A DNA stretch of 64,000 nt from Mycobacterium sp. 050128 (GTDB lineage Bacteria > Actinomycetota > Actinomycetes > Mycobacteriales > Mycobacteriaceae), in NCBI RefSeq assembly GCF_036409155.1, contig NZ_JAZGLW010000001.1, forward strand, positions 2,170,001 through 2,234,000, given 5' to 3'. Below are positions 42,724-50,820 of the stretch, one piece after another. Positions within the stretch are counted from its first letter, which is position 1. Every line of letters starts with the position of its first letter. The position numbers were made by a program, and so were the translations under genes. The notes below the pieces were generated by a model. That model made no database searches. It was not told the DNA's origin and saw only the letters and a list, made by a program, of their open reading frames with translations.

Positions 42724-43449
42724 TCAGGAGTCGCTCTCGATGATCCGCTGGGAGGGCACCGGACGCGACACCGTGCGGCGCCCGGGTCGCCGGCCCGGCA
42801 GCGGGATCCGATCGGCGATGTTGCTCAGCGGGTTGACGACCATGGTGAGCGCGTTGACGGCGTCCTGCAGCGTGGCGATGGCCGGCTCGAGCGCCTCCAT
42901 GCCGGGAGTCAATCGCGCGAGCGTGTCTGCGACGTCGGCAAGCTGGTCCAGCGGACCGTGTTTGGCCGTCAGTTTGTCGATCAGCCCGCCGTCGGACAGC
43001 AGGCGGTCCGCCAGCCCATCCTCGGACAGCACCCGTTCGATCAGCCCGTCCTCGGACAGCAGCTGATCGGCCAGCCCGCCCGGCTGCAGCGCCCGGTGCA
43101 GGCCGCCGCCCTCCGCGGTCAGCCGATCGACCAGGCCGCCGTCCGACATCAGCAGGTCGACCACGCCGCCCGGACGCAAGAGCCGGTCGAGCGGCCCGTC
43201 GGCCGCCATTGCGCGTCCCAGCGGTGCGTCGTCGTCCATCATCCTGGCCAGCCGATTGGCACGGTTGATCGCGTCGTCGAGCCCCAACATCGAGGTCACC
43301 GCGTTGGTGCGGGTTTGCCCGCTCTCGCCGAGTGATCGCTTCGCCACCCCGACGGCCGCGGTGGCAAGGTTCAGGCTCGCCTCGGCAGCCGCAAGGCCGA
43401 CCCGGGCGGGCGCGGTCGCGGCGAACACCATGCTCCTGGCGAGATCCAT
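42724..43449 (-). CDS. decapeptide-repeat protein (Rv0756c type)
   Basis: A 241-residue protein with an Ala-rich amphipathic N-terminal region (residues 1-70), ten tandem 10-residue units (76-175) of the type LADRLLSEDG, then a helical region and an Arg/Pro-rich tail. There is no signal peptide or cysteine. Position beside phoP in divergent orientation matches Rv0756c, whose function is unknown. A shared 157-bp divergent promoter region with the PhoP site suggests co-regulation. Confidence 0.75.
   Translation of the reverse strand: MDLARSMVFAATAPARVGLAAAEASLNLATAAVGVAKRSLGESGQTRTNAVTSMLGLDDAINRANRLARMMDDDAPLGRAMAADGPLDRLLRPGGVVDLLMSDGGLVDRLTAEGGGLHRALQPGGLADQLLSEDGLIERVLSEDGLADRLLSDGGLIDKLTAKHGPLDQLADVADTLARLTPGMEALEPAIATLQDAVNALTMVVNPLSNIADRIPLPGRRPGRRTVSRPVPSQRIIESDS
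42925..43224 (-). repeat. ten tandem 30-bp in-frame repeats
   Basis: Encodes ten consecutive decapeptides such as PLDRLLRPGG, LVDRLTAEGG, LADQLLSEDG and LIERVLSEDG. Positions 1, 2 and 4-6 are mostly hydrophobic or charged in a fixed pattern and position 10 is usually Gly. The register is unbroken over 300 bp. Confidence 0.85.
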
Positions 43450-43539
43450 GGTCCGAGTCTATGCACGACGCGCCCTCGAAAACCGGGTACTGGTCCAAGC
43501 TGACGCGACGATTCCTGGCAGACTACTAGCAGAAGCTTG

Positions 43540-43566
43540 TCACCGAGCTCACAGGAATCACACAAT
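43540..43566. promoter_or_regulatory. direct-repeat PhoP binding site in the phoP promoter
   Basis: TCAC occurs at 43540, 43549 and 43558, an exact 9-bp period (TCACCGAGC, TCACAGGAA, TCACACAAT). M. tuberculosis PhoP autoregulates through three 9-bp direct repeats in its own promoter, so this looks like the counterpart. The last repeat ends 40 bp before the phoP start. Confidence 0.65.
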
Positions 43567-43606
43567 CATTACAGAGGCAACGTTCAGCTTAGGACGGAAC
43601 AACCAG

Positions 43607-44326
43607 ATGACAGCGGCACCTCAAGGCGACACCAAACCGGAAGCGCGCATCCTCGTCGTTGACGACGAGGTCAACATCGTCGAGCTGCTCTCCGTGAGTC
43701 TTAAGTTCCAGGGGTTCGAGGTTTCCACCGCGACCAACGGAGCCCAGGCCCTGGACCGCGCACGTGAAGCGCGCCCCGACGCGGTGATCCTCGACGTGAT
43801 GATGCCCGGCATGGACGGCTTTGGTGTGCTGCGCCGGCTGCGGGCCGACGGAATCGATGCCCCGGCGTTGTTCCTGACCGCGCGCGACTCCCTGCAGGAC
43901 AAGATCGCGGGTCTGACGCTGGGTGGCGACGACTACGTGACCAAGCCGTTCAGTTTGGAGGAGGTCGTTGCCCGGTTGCGGGTCATCTTGCGGCGCGCCG
44001 GCAAGGGTGGCGCCGAAACCCACAATGCCCGACTGACTTTCGCCGACATCGAGCTCGACGAAGAAACGCACGAAGTGTGGAAGGCCGGCGAACCGGTGTC
44101 ATTGTCGCCCACCGAATTCACGCTGCTGCGTTACTTCGTAATCAATGCGGGCACGGTGCTGAGCAAGCCGAAAATCCTTGACCACGTTTGGCGTTACGAC
44201 TTTGGCGGCGACGTCAATGTCGTCGAGTCCTATGTGTCGTATCTGCGCCGAAAGATCGATACTGGGGAGAAGCGGCTGCTGCACACCCTGCGCGGGGTGG
44301 GCTACGTTCTTCGGGAGCCGCGCTGA
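43607..44326 (+). CDS. phoP: response regulator PhoP
   Basis: A 239-residue OmpR-family regulator. The receiver domain has VVDDEVNIVELLSVSLKFQG, the phospho-Asp in VILDVMMPGMDGFG and LTARDSLQDKIAGL; the winged-helix domain has NVVESYVSYLRRKIDTGEK. It is nearly identical to M. tuberculosis PhoP, which controls acyltrehalose and sulfolipid synthesis, ESX-1 secretion and pH response. The ATG at 43607 gives a protein slightly shorter at the N-terminus than the H37Rv 247-aa form; upstream codons stay open but lack a good ribosome site. A direct-repeat autoregulatory site precedes it. Confidence 0.96.
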   Translation: MTAAPQGDTKPEARILVVDDEVNIVELLSVSLKFQGFEVSTATNGAQALDRAREARPDAVILDVMMPGMDGFGVLRRLRADGIDAPALFLTARDSLQDKIAGLTLGGDDYVTKPFSLEEVVARLRVILRRAGKGGAETHNARLTFADIELDEETHEVWKAGEPVSLSPTEFTLLRYFVINAGTVLSKPKILDHVWRYDFGGDVNVVESYVSYLRRKIDTGEKRLLHTLRGVGYVLREPR

Positions 44327-44358
44327 GTACGCGCTTAGCCATTCGGGGAAAGTAGCAA

Positions 44359-45813
44359 TTGGTGGCGAAGAAGACGGAAACGGCCACACAGGTTCGCCGG
44401 GGACTGCCCCTCCGGGTGGGCCTGGTCGCGGCAACCCTGGTCTTGGTGGCGTGCGGGCTGGCGGCCTCGGGTGTCATGGTCACGTCGATCCTGCGGCACA
44501 GTCTGGTCAGCCGGATCGACACCACGCTGCTCGAGGCCTCGCGGGGCTGGGCGCTGGCCCCGCGGCGGCAACTGACGGCGTCCTCCTACGAAGGCCCGGA
44601 CCCGGGCCGGCCCCCGTCGAAGTACTACGTGCGTGGCGTCGGCACCGACGGCAAACCGTTTACGGCCATCAATGACCGCAACGCCGAACCGGCCCTGCCG
44701 CCCGACAACGACGTGGGCCCCAATCCGACGACGCTGCCCTCGGTCAACGGCTCCGATATTCAGTGGCGAGCGGTATCGGTGCGCGGGCCCAACGGCCTGA
44801 CGACCGTCGCGATCGACCTGTCCGATGTCCAGCACACCGTGCGCTCCCTGGTGTGGCTGCAGTTCGGCATCGGGGTCGCGGTGCTGGTGGTGGTCGGCAT
44901 CGCCGGATTCGCGGTGGTGCACCGCAGCCTGCGCCCGCTGCTCGAGGTCGAACAAACCGCCGCCGCGATCGCCGCGGGCCAACTGGATCGCCGTGTCCCG
45001 GAACGTGATCCGCGCACCGAGGTGGGCCGACTTTCGTTGGCGCTCAACGGAATGCTCACCCAGATTCAGCAAGCGGTGGCTTCCTCCGAGTCCTCGGCCG
45101 AGACGGCACGCGGCTCGGAGGACCGGATGCGACGATTCATCACCGACGCCAGTCACGAACTACGGACCCCGCTCACCACGATTCGCGGATTCGCCGAACT
45201 GTATCGCCAGGGCGCGGCCCGCGACGTATCGATGTTGTTGTCGCGCATCGAAAGCGAAGCAAGCCGGATGGGCCTGCTGGTCGACGACCTGCTGCTGCTG
45301 GCGCGCCTGGACGTGCAGCGACCGCTGGAACACCATCGCGTCGACCTGCTGGCGCTGGCCAGTGACGCCGTGCACGATGTGCAGGCGATCGACCCGAAGC
45401 GCAAGGTGACGATGGAAATCCTCGACGGTCCCGGCACCCCGGAGGTGCTCGGTGACGAGCCCCGGATCCGCCAGGTGCTGAGCAACCTGGTGGCCAACGC
45501 GCTGCAGCACACCCCGACAAGTGCCGACGTCATTGTGCGGGTTGGAACCCACGGCGACGACGCCGTGATCGAGGTGGCCGATCGGGGGCCCGGCATGAGC
45601 CAGCAGGATGCGTCGCGGGTGTTCGAGCGGTTCTATCGCACCGACTCGTCGCGCGCGCGGGCCAGCGGCGGTACCGGCCTGGGGCTGTCCATCGTCGACT
45701 CGCTGGTCCACGCGCACGGAGGCAAGGTCACTGTCCAAACGGCGCCCGGTGAGGGATGTTGCTTCCGCGTCACCCTGCCGCGCGTCAGCGACGTACCGGC
45801 CCAGGTGGGCTAG
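44359..45813 (+). CDS. phoR: sensor histidine kinase PhoR
   Basis: A 484-residue sensor kinase, 32 bp behind phoP. Membrane helices lie at about residues 20-43 and 168-192, flanking a sensor domain of about 120 residues. HAMP follows, then the DHp box TDASHELRTPLTTIRGFAEL, the N box SNLVANALQHTP, and the ATP-lid motifs VADRGPGMS and GTGLGLSIV. It starts at TTG (44359) or the adjacent in-frame GTG (44362) after GGGGAAAG. It phosphorylates PhoP. Confidence 0.95.
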   Translation: MVAKKTETATQVRRGLPLRVGLVAATLVLVACGLAASGVMVTSILRHSLVSRIDTTLLEASRGWALAPRRQLTASSYEGPDPGRPPSKYYVRGVGTDGKPFTAINDRNAEPALPPDNDVGPNPTTLPSVNGSDIQWRAVSVRGPNGLTTVAIDLSDVQHTVRSLVWLQFGIGVAVLVVVGIAGFAVVHRSLRPLLEVEQTAAAIAAGQLDRRVPERDPRTEVGRLSLALNGMLTQIQQAVASSESSAETARGSEDRMRRFITDASHELRTPLTTIRGFAELYRQGAARDVSMLLSRIESEASRMGLLVDDLLLLARLDVQRPLEHHRVDLLALASDAVHDVQAIDPKRKVTMEILDGPGTPEVLGDEPRIRQVLSNLVANALQHTPTSADVIVRVGTHGDDAVIEVADRGPGMSQQDASRVFERFYRTDSSRARASGGTGLGLSIVDSLVHAHGGKVTVQTAPGEGCCFRVTLPRVSDVPAQVG

Positions 45814-45815
45814 GC

Positions 45816-46220
45816 CTAGGCCAGCTGCTCGAGCGCCGCCTTGATCCTGGCCTGCGCCTGATCGAGCGACTCCGGAGACGGATTGCGGTCGACGTTGGCG
45901 AAGCCGAAGTCGCTGAGGCTGCGGGTGGGAAAGACGTGAACATGCAGATGCGGCACTTCCAGCCCCGCAATGATCAGCCCGGCACGTTCGGCCCGGAAGG
46001 CCTTGCACACCGCCTTGCCGATCAGCTGGCTCACCGACATCACACGCGCGAACGCGGGACTGTCGACGTCCTGCCATTGATCGATCTCGGCGCGCGGCAC
46101 CACCAGCGTGTGCCCCTGGGTCATCGGCTCAATCGTCAGGAATGCGACGACGTCGTCATCCTCATAGACGAATCGGCCGGGTAGTTCACGGTTGATGATC
46201 TTGGTGAAGATCGACGCCAT
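45816..46220 (-). CDS. HIT-family nucleotide hydrolase/transferase (Rv0759c type)
   Basis: A 134-residue histidine-triad protein. The active-site triad is HLHVHVFP near residue 97, with the family N-terminal [21 protein letters not shown] take the ATG at 46220 as start because the upstream MLGA codons are absent from the family. HIT proteins hydrolyse AMP conjugates or nucleotide phosphoramidates. It ends 2 bp from the phoR stop (convergent). Matches Rv0759c. Confidence 0.88.
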   Translation of the reverse strand: MASIFTKIINRELPGRFVYEDDDVVAFLTIEPMTQGHTLVVPRAEIDQWQDVDSPAFARVMSVSQLIGKAVCKAFRAERAGLIIAGLEVPHLHVHVFPTRSLSDFGFANVDRNPSPESLDQAQARIKAALEQLA

Positions 46221-46258
46221 GGCCCCCAGCATAGGTTCGACGATCCGACGCCGTTGCG

Positions 46259-46678
46259 TCAGTCCTGCTGGCCGAACTCCATCACGTCGAGGTTCCAGTA
46301 GCCGCGCATGTTGGTGATCAGCCCCGCCTCGTTGACCTTGTAGGTGAACACGCCGCGCACCTTGCTGGTCATGCCGCCCTCAAACTTGCTCTGCAGCACC
46401 AGAATATGAGCGATCTCGTCGGGCGAGCTGGACGGGAACGTTTCCTCGCAGGTAATGGTCAGCTGGTTCTGCGCGATGTTGTTGTCGAAGAACTCGCCGA
46501 CGGCGGCCTTGCCGCGCACACCGGTGCCGTCGGGGTTGGTGACCGACTTGCCGATCGGGTCCTCGATGACCACATCGTCGGTCATCAGCGCCAGCCAGCC
46601 GTCGCGGTCTTTGCCTTGGGCGCAGCGCCACGACGACTGCGACGCGGTCAAGGCCGGGGATTGGGTGGTTTGGGTCAT
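46259..46678 (-). CDS. ketosteroid-isomerase-fold protein (Rv0760c type)
   Basis: A 139-residue NTF2/SnoaL-fold protein starting at ATG 46678 after AGGAGAG. It contains [20 protein letters not shown] and [14 protein letters not shown]. The size equals that of Rv0760c, a structurally known cone-shaped protein that binds steroids but has not shown clear isomerase activity. It lies downstream of the flavoenzyme and adhB genes in the same direction, so a role with their ketone or steroid substrates is plausible. Confidence 0.85.
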   Translation of the reverse strand: MTQTTQSPALTASQSSWRCAQGKDRDGWLALMTDDVVIEDPIGKSVTNPDGTGVRGKAAVGEFFDNNIAQNQLTITCEETFPSSSPDEIAHILVLQSKFEGGMTSKVRGVFTYKVNEAGLITNMRGYWNLDVMEFGQQD

Positions 46679-46695
46679 CGCTATCTCTCCTGTCG

Positions 46696-48750
46696 TTAGA
46701 TCGCGCACGCGGCGCGTGCGCCCTCTTCGGTTGCCTTACGAATAAGCCCCAGACCGCTGCAATCGCCGGCAGCATGCACGTCGGCGCCGGGCAGGGCGGC
46801 CGTCACGCTGTCGAACAGTGCGGTGTCGGGTTCGACGGATCCGGCGATCACAACGCTGTCGGCGGGCAGTTCCCGAGTCGCCCCACCGACAGGCGTAAAC
46901 ATCACACCCTGAGTCGTGATGCGGTGGACGGCCGCGCGGATGTGCACGGTGACACCCAACCGGTCGAGTCGATCCATGTGTTCGGTCTTGCGCTTGTTAC
47001 CCACTTCCGGCGCGATGTCCTTGCCGGACTCGAGGATTGACACCAGCCGGCCCCGGCTGGCCAGGAACTCGGCGAGCTCCAGGGCGACCAGGTCTCCGCC
47101 GATGACGACGACCCGCCGGCCCACCGGCATCCAGGCGCGGGTGGCAAGCCGGACGGCGGCCGGGCGCACCAGCCGCTGCCGCCAACCCGCCAGCAGCGAG
47201 GCGCCCAGCCGTTGCCAGGCCGGATCGGTGGCGTCAGCGTGGCCGCCGAGCAACTCACGCAATCCCGGCCCGGTATGCACGTGCGGCAGGTCGGCTCCCG
47301 GAATCGCCGGCACCGCGACGTGGCCGCCGGTGGCCACCACCACGGCGTCAGGCGCATGCGCGACGACATCGTCGGCCGAAACTGCATGGCCCAGATGCAC
47401 TTTGGCGTTGGTAAGCCTGATCTCGTCGCGCAGATATCGCAGGAACGGCTGGTTCTCGGGGTGCAGTACGGACGCCCAGCGCAGCGCGCCGCCGAGTTGG
47501 CCGGCGCGTTCGAAAAGCGTGACGCGGTGGCCGCGTTCGGCGGCGACCCGGGCGGCCTCCAAACCTGCCGGCCCACCACCGATCACCACGACGCGCTTGG
47601 CGCGACCGGCGCGTGGCGCGGACAGTTCGCGTTCCTTGCCGGTGCGGGGGTTGACGGCGCAGTCGACCGAGAAGCGCTGTTCCATTGCGTCGATACAGTT
47701 TTCGCACGAGATGCATTTGCGGACGCGGTGCCAATGACCGGTTCGCAGTTTGCGGGGCAGGTCGGGGTCGGCAAGCAGTGGGCGCCCCATCGCGATGAAG
47801 TCCGCGCGTCCGCCGGCGAGGATCTGCTCGGCACGGAGGGGGTCGTGGATCCGGCCGACGGCGATCACCGGCACATCGACCACCTGCTTGACGGCCGCGG
47901 CGGCGCCGACGTTGAGCGCGTCGCCGTCGTCGGCGGCGTTGACCATGCCGGTGACGAGCCGGTCGATCACCCCGCCGCTGACGTGGAAGGCGTTGACGCC
48001 GGCGGCGACGAGTTCGGGTGCCATTCGGGCGGTTTCGTAGATCGGCCGCCCTCCGGCGACCCGCTCGTAACCGGAGATGCGCAGCGTGATCGGCAGCGCA
48101 TCGCCCACCTCGGACCGAATGGCTGCCAGCGTCTCCAGCACCACCTGCAGCCGACCCCGTGCCGAGTCGCCCCGATAGTCGTCGGTTCGACGATTACGTT
48201 GTGGTGCAAGGAAAGAACCCAGCAGCATGTAGCCGTGTGCGGCGTGCAGTTCGATGCCGTCGTAGCCGGCCTCGGCGGCGCGGCGCACCGCCGCCTTGAA
48301 CAAGTCGAAGATCTCGCCGAGTTGTCGCTTGCTGATCTCGCTGGACGGACGGCCGGTGAGATACGACGGGATCACCGACGGCCCCAACGATTCGACACCG
48401 AAGATCTCCGGACCCAGCCCGTCGGGCCCGGCGTGCACGATCTGCGGCTGGATCTTGGCGCCGTGTTCGTGCACGACGTCCACCAGTGCCCGATGGGCGC
48501 CCACCGCAGCGTCGGTGCCCAGATGCAAGCCACCGGGAGTCTCGGGATGGTGATGGTCGATCCCGGTGGCGCCCAATGTGATCAACCCGACCCCGCCGCG
48601 GGCACGCGCGGCGAAGTAGTCGCGGGTGCGCTCCGACGGCAGCCCGTCGCCGGTGCCGTACATCGTCTCCATCGGAGACATGACGACCCGGTTGCGCACC
48701 GTCATGGCGCCGATTCGCCCCGGCGCCAAGAGGTGCGGAAAGCTGGTCAC
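46696..48750 (-). CDS. 2,4-dienoyl-CoA reductase-like FMN/Fe-S/FAD oxidoreductase
   Basis: A 684-residue enzyme of the FadH/old-yellow-enzyme fusion family. The FMN TIM barrel (residues about 1-340) has HAAHGYMLLGSFLAPQRNRR. A four-cysteine cluster motif CISCENCIDAMEQRFSVDC suits one [4Fe-4S]. The FAD/NAD(P) half contains VVIGGGPAGLEAARVAAERG and VVIGGDLVALELAEFLASRG. The family reduces activated C=C bonds, for example in dienoyl-CoA, enoates or steroids. It lies 15 bp after adhB and 17 bp before the ketosteroid-isomerase-fold gene. I recall no equivalent between Rv0760c and Rv0761c in H37Rv, so it looks like an insertion. Confidence 0.88.
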   Translation of the reverse strand: MTSFPHLLAPGRIGAMTVRNRVVMSPMETMYGTGDGLPSERTRDYFAARARGGVGLITLGATGIDHHHPETPGGLHLGTDAAVGAHRALVDVVHEHGAKIQPQIVHAGPDGLGPEIFGVESLGPSVIPSYLTGRPSSEISKRQLGEIFDLFKAAVRRAAEAGYDGIELHAAHGYMLLGSFLAPQRNRRTDDYRGDSARGRLQVVLETLAAIRSEVGDALPITLRISGYERVAGGRPIYETARMAPELVAAGVNAFHVSGGVIDRLVTGMVNAADDGDALNVGAAAAVKQVVDVPVIAVGRIHDPLRAEQILAGGRADFIAMGRPLLADPDLPRKLRTGHWHRVRKCISCENCIDAMEQRFSVDCAVNPRTGKERELSAPRAGRAKRVVVIGGGPAGLEAARVAAERGHRVTLFERAGQLGGALRWASVLHPENQPFLRYLRDEIRLTNAKVHLGHAVSADDVVAHAPDAVVVATGGHVAVPAIPGADLPHVHTGPGLRELLGGHADATDPAWQRLGASLLAGWRQRLVRPAAVRLATRAWMPVGRRVVVIGGDLVALELAEFLASRGRLVSILESGKDIAPEVGNKRKTEHMDRLDRLGVTVHIRAAVHRITTQGVMFTPVGGATRELPADSVVIAGSVEPDTALFDSVTAALPGADVHAAGDCSGLGLIRKATEEGARAACAI

Positions 48751-48765
48751 CCAGGACCGGTCGGA

Positions 48766-49893
48766 TTACCGGTCGGCGTCGGTGTACCGGATGACGCCGC
48801 GAATGTTCTTGCCGTCCAGCATGTCCTGGTAGCCCTCGTTGATCTGCTCGAGGCGGTACTGAGTGGTGACCATGTCGTCCAGGTTGAGCTTGCCGGCCTT
48901 GTACATCGACAGCAGCTGCGGGATGTCGTACTGCGGGTTACCGCCGCCGAAGATGGTGCCCTGCAGGTTCTTCTGCATCAGGGTCAGCATCGCCAAGTTC
49001 AGGTTCACGTTGTTGTCCAGCAGGCTGCCGATGGCGGTCAGCACGCAGGTGCCGCCCTTCTGGGTGATGTTCAGGTAGTTGTCGATGTCGGCGCCGTGCA
49101 GCTCGCCGACCGTGACGATTACCTTGTGAGCCATCAGGCCGTAGGTGACCTCGGCCATGCCCATCAGCGCGGCGTTGATGTCCGGGTAGACGTGGGTGGC
49201 ACCGAACTTCAGTGCCTGATCGCGCTTCCATTCCACCGGGTCGATCGCGAAGATGTAGCGCGCGCCGGCGTTTACCGCACCTTGCAGCGCGGCCATGCCG
49301 ACACCGCCGACGCCGACGATCGCGACGTCCTGCCCCGGGCGGATGTCGGCGGTGCGAACCGCCGAGCCGTAGCCGGTGGTGACGCCACAACCGACCAGGG
49401 CGGCCACCTCGAACGGCACCGACGGATCGATCTTCACCACCGAGGCGCGGTGCACGACCATGTACGGCGAGAAGGTGCCCAGCAGCGTCATCGGGAAGAC
49501 GTTCTGGCCGCGGGCCTGGATGCGGAAGGTGCCGTCACTGACCGCCTCACCGCCGAGCAGGCCGGCGCCCAAGTCGCACAGGTTGCGCATGCCGGACTGG
49601 CAGGTCGGACACTGCCCACAGGATGGGATGAACGACAGCACCACGTGGTCGCCCGGGGCGATGTCCTCCACGCCGGGGCCGACTTCGGTGACGATGCCCG
49701 CACCCTCGTGGCCGCCGAGAACCGGGAAGCCCGCCATCGGGATGCCTCCGGTAACTAGATGATGATCCGAATGGCACATTCCGGCCGCTTCCATCTGGAT
49801 CTTGACCTCGTGCGCTTTCGGGTCGCCGATCTCAATTTCCTCGATGGTCCACGGCTGGTTGAATTCCCAGATCAGTGCGCCTTTTGTCTTCAT
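48766..49893 (-). CDS. adhB: zinc alcohol dehydrogenase AdhB, MDR type
   Basis: A 375-residue medium-chain dehydrogenase. Catalytic zinc ligands lie in GMCHSDHHL and GGHEGAG; the structural zinc four-Cys loop is CGQCPTCQSGMRNLC; the NAD motif is VGVGGVGMAALQGAVNAGA. It fits the NDMA-dependent alcohol dehydrogenase subgroup and matches Rv0761c. GGAGGTC precedes the ATG. A near-perfect KstR-type box lies about 70 bp upstream. It probably oxidises a long-chain or terpenoid/steroid alcohol. Confidence 0.9.
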   Translation of the reverse strand: MKTKGALIWEFNQPWTIEEIEIGDPKAHEVKIQMEAAGMCHSDHHLVTGGIPMAGFPVLGGHEGAGIVTEVGPGVEDIAPGDHVVLSFIPSCGQCPTCQSGMRNLCDLGAGLLGGEAVSDGTFRIQARGQNVFPMTLLGTFSPYMVVHRASVVKIDPSVPFEVAALVGCGVTTGYGSAVRTADIRPGQDVAIVGVGGVGMAALQGAVNAGARYIFAIDPVEWKRDQALKFGATHVYPDINAALMGMAEVTYGLMAHKVIVTVGELHGADIDNYLNITQKGGTCVLTAIGSLLDNNVNLNLAMLTLMQKNLQGTIFGGGNPQYDIPQLLSMYKAGKLNLDDMVTTQYRLEQINEGYQDMLDGKNIRGVIRYTDADR

Positions 49894-49963
49894 GAAGGAC
49901 CTCCACTAACGTGCCCTGACCCGAGTGCCGGTGAAAGGGGCCGGCCGGGGCCGGATGGCAATT

Positions 49964-49977
49964 TAGAACGTGTTCTC
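49964..49977. promoter_or_regulatory. KstR-type operator upstream of adhB
   Basis: TAGAACGTGTTCTC matches TNNAACNNGTTNNA except for the last base. The inner AGAAC-GT-GTTCT is a perfect 5-bp inverted repeat. It sits in the 153-bp spacer between the next leftward gene and adhB, where the adhB promoter should be. Confidence 0.5.
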
Positions 49978-50046
49978 ATTCGCAGACCATTATGACGTGC
50001 ATCACCGGGCTGTAAACAAGCGGGGGACCACCAACCGGTCGGGAGG

Positions 50047-50601
50047 TCACCAGATGGGAACAGGAGCCTGGCCGAGCGGGTAGTAACCGGGCAGCTTCTC
50101 GCCGGCCATGCTGCGCTCGATGCGCTTCTGCATCCCTTCGCTCAGGTCGCCGGATTCGATCAGCTTGCCGAACATGTACGCGACGTGACCGAAGTCGAAG
50201 AAGTCACGCTGCCACTCGATAAGCCCTTCGGCGTTCAGGCGGAACCAGCTGCCGCCGATGCCGTAGATCTCGTCCCGGGTGCCGTCGGTCTTGTTCACGA
50301 TCTGCTTCCAGAAGCCGACGATCTCGCCCTGCTTCTCGTCGATGAGCACCTTCTGGTACTCGTAGACCCAGTTCTCCAGGCCCTCCATCTCCAGGCCGAG
50401 TGCGACATCGCGGATCTCGTCGACGCCCACGCACATCACGTCTTCCTTCGGGCCGATGTTCCAGCCGTAGGTCGCGTCCTTGGTGTAGAAGTCGGCCAAC
50501 GGCTTCCAGTCGCCGGCCTTTTCGCAGTCCTTGTTGGTCTGCAGCCAGCGCTCGACCCATGCCTCGAGATCTGCGCGCGAGTGTGACGCTTGTGATGTCA
50601 T
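50047..50601 (-). CDS. SnoaL/NTF2-like protein (Rv0762c type)
   Basis: A 184-residue protein with the cone-like NTF2/SnoaL profile (DLEAWVERWLQTNKDCEKAG, then GDWKPLADFYTKDATYGWNI). It has no membrane segment. It starts 3 bp after the ferredoxin gene and matches Rv0762c (about 181 aa), the last gene of the cyp51 operon. Function unknown; NTF2-like folds bind hydrophobic small molecules, which suits a sterol-oxidation operon. Confidence 0.82.
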   Translation of the reverse strand: MTSQASHSRADLEAWVERWLQTNKDCEKAGDWKPLADFYTKDATYGWNIGPKEDVMCVGVDEIRDVALGLEMEGLENWVYEYQKVLIDEKQGEIVGFWKQIVNKTDGTRDEIYGIGGSWFRLNAEGLIEWQRDFFDFGHVAYMFGKLIESGDLSEGMQKRIERSMAGEKLPGYYPLGQAPVPIW

Positions 50602-50604
50602 GGA

Positions 50605-50820
<216 letters not shown>

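Noticed and set aside
47212..49758. An 848-codon open frame on the plus strand opposite the flavoenzyme and adhB genes
   Set aside because: It is the antisense shadow of two well-recognised genes; high third-position GC keeps antisense frames open. Its product has shadow-like composition and no domain.
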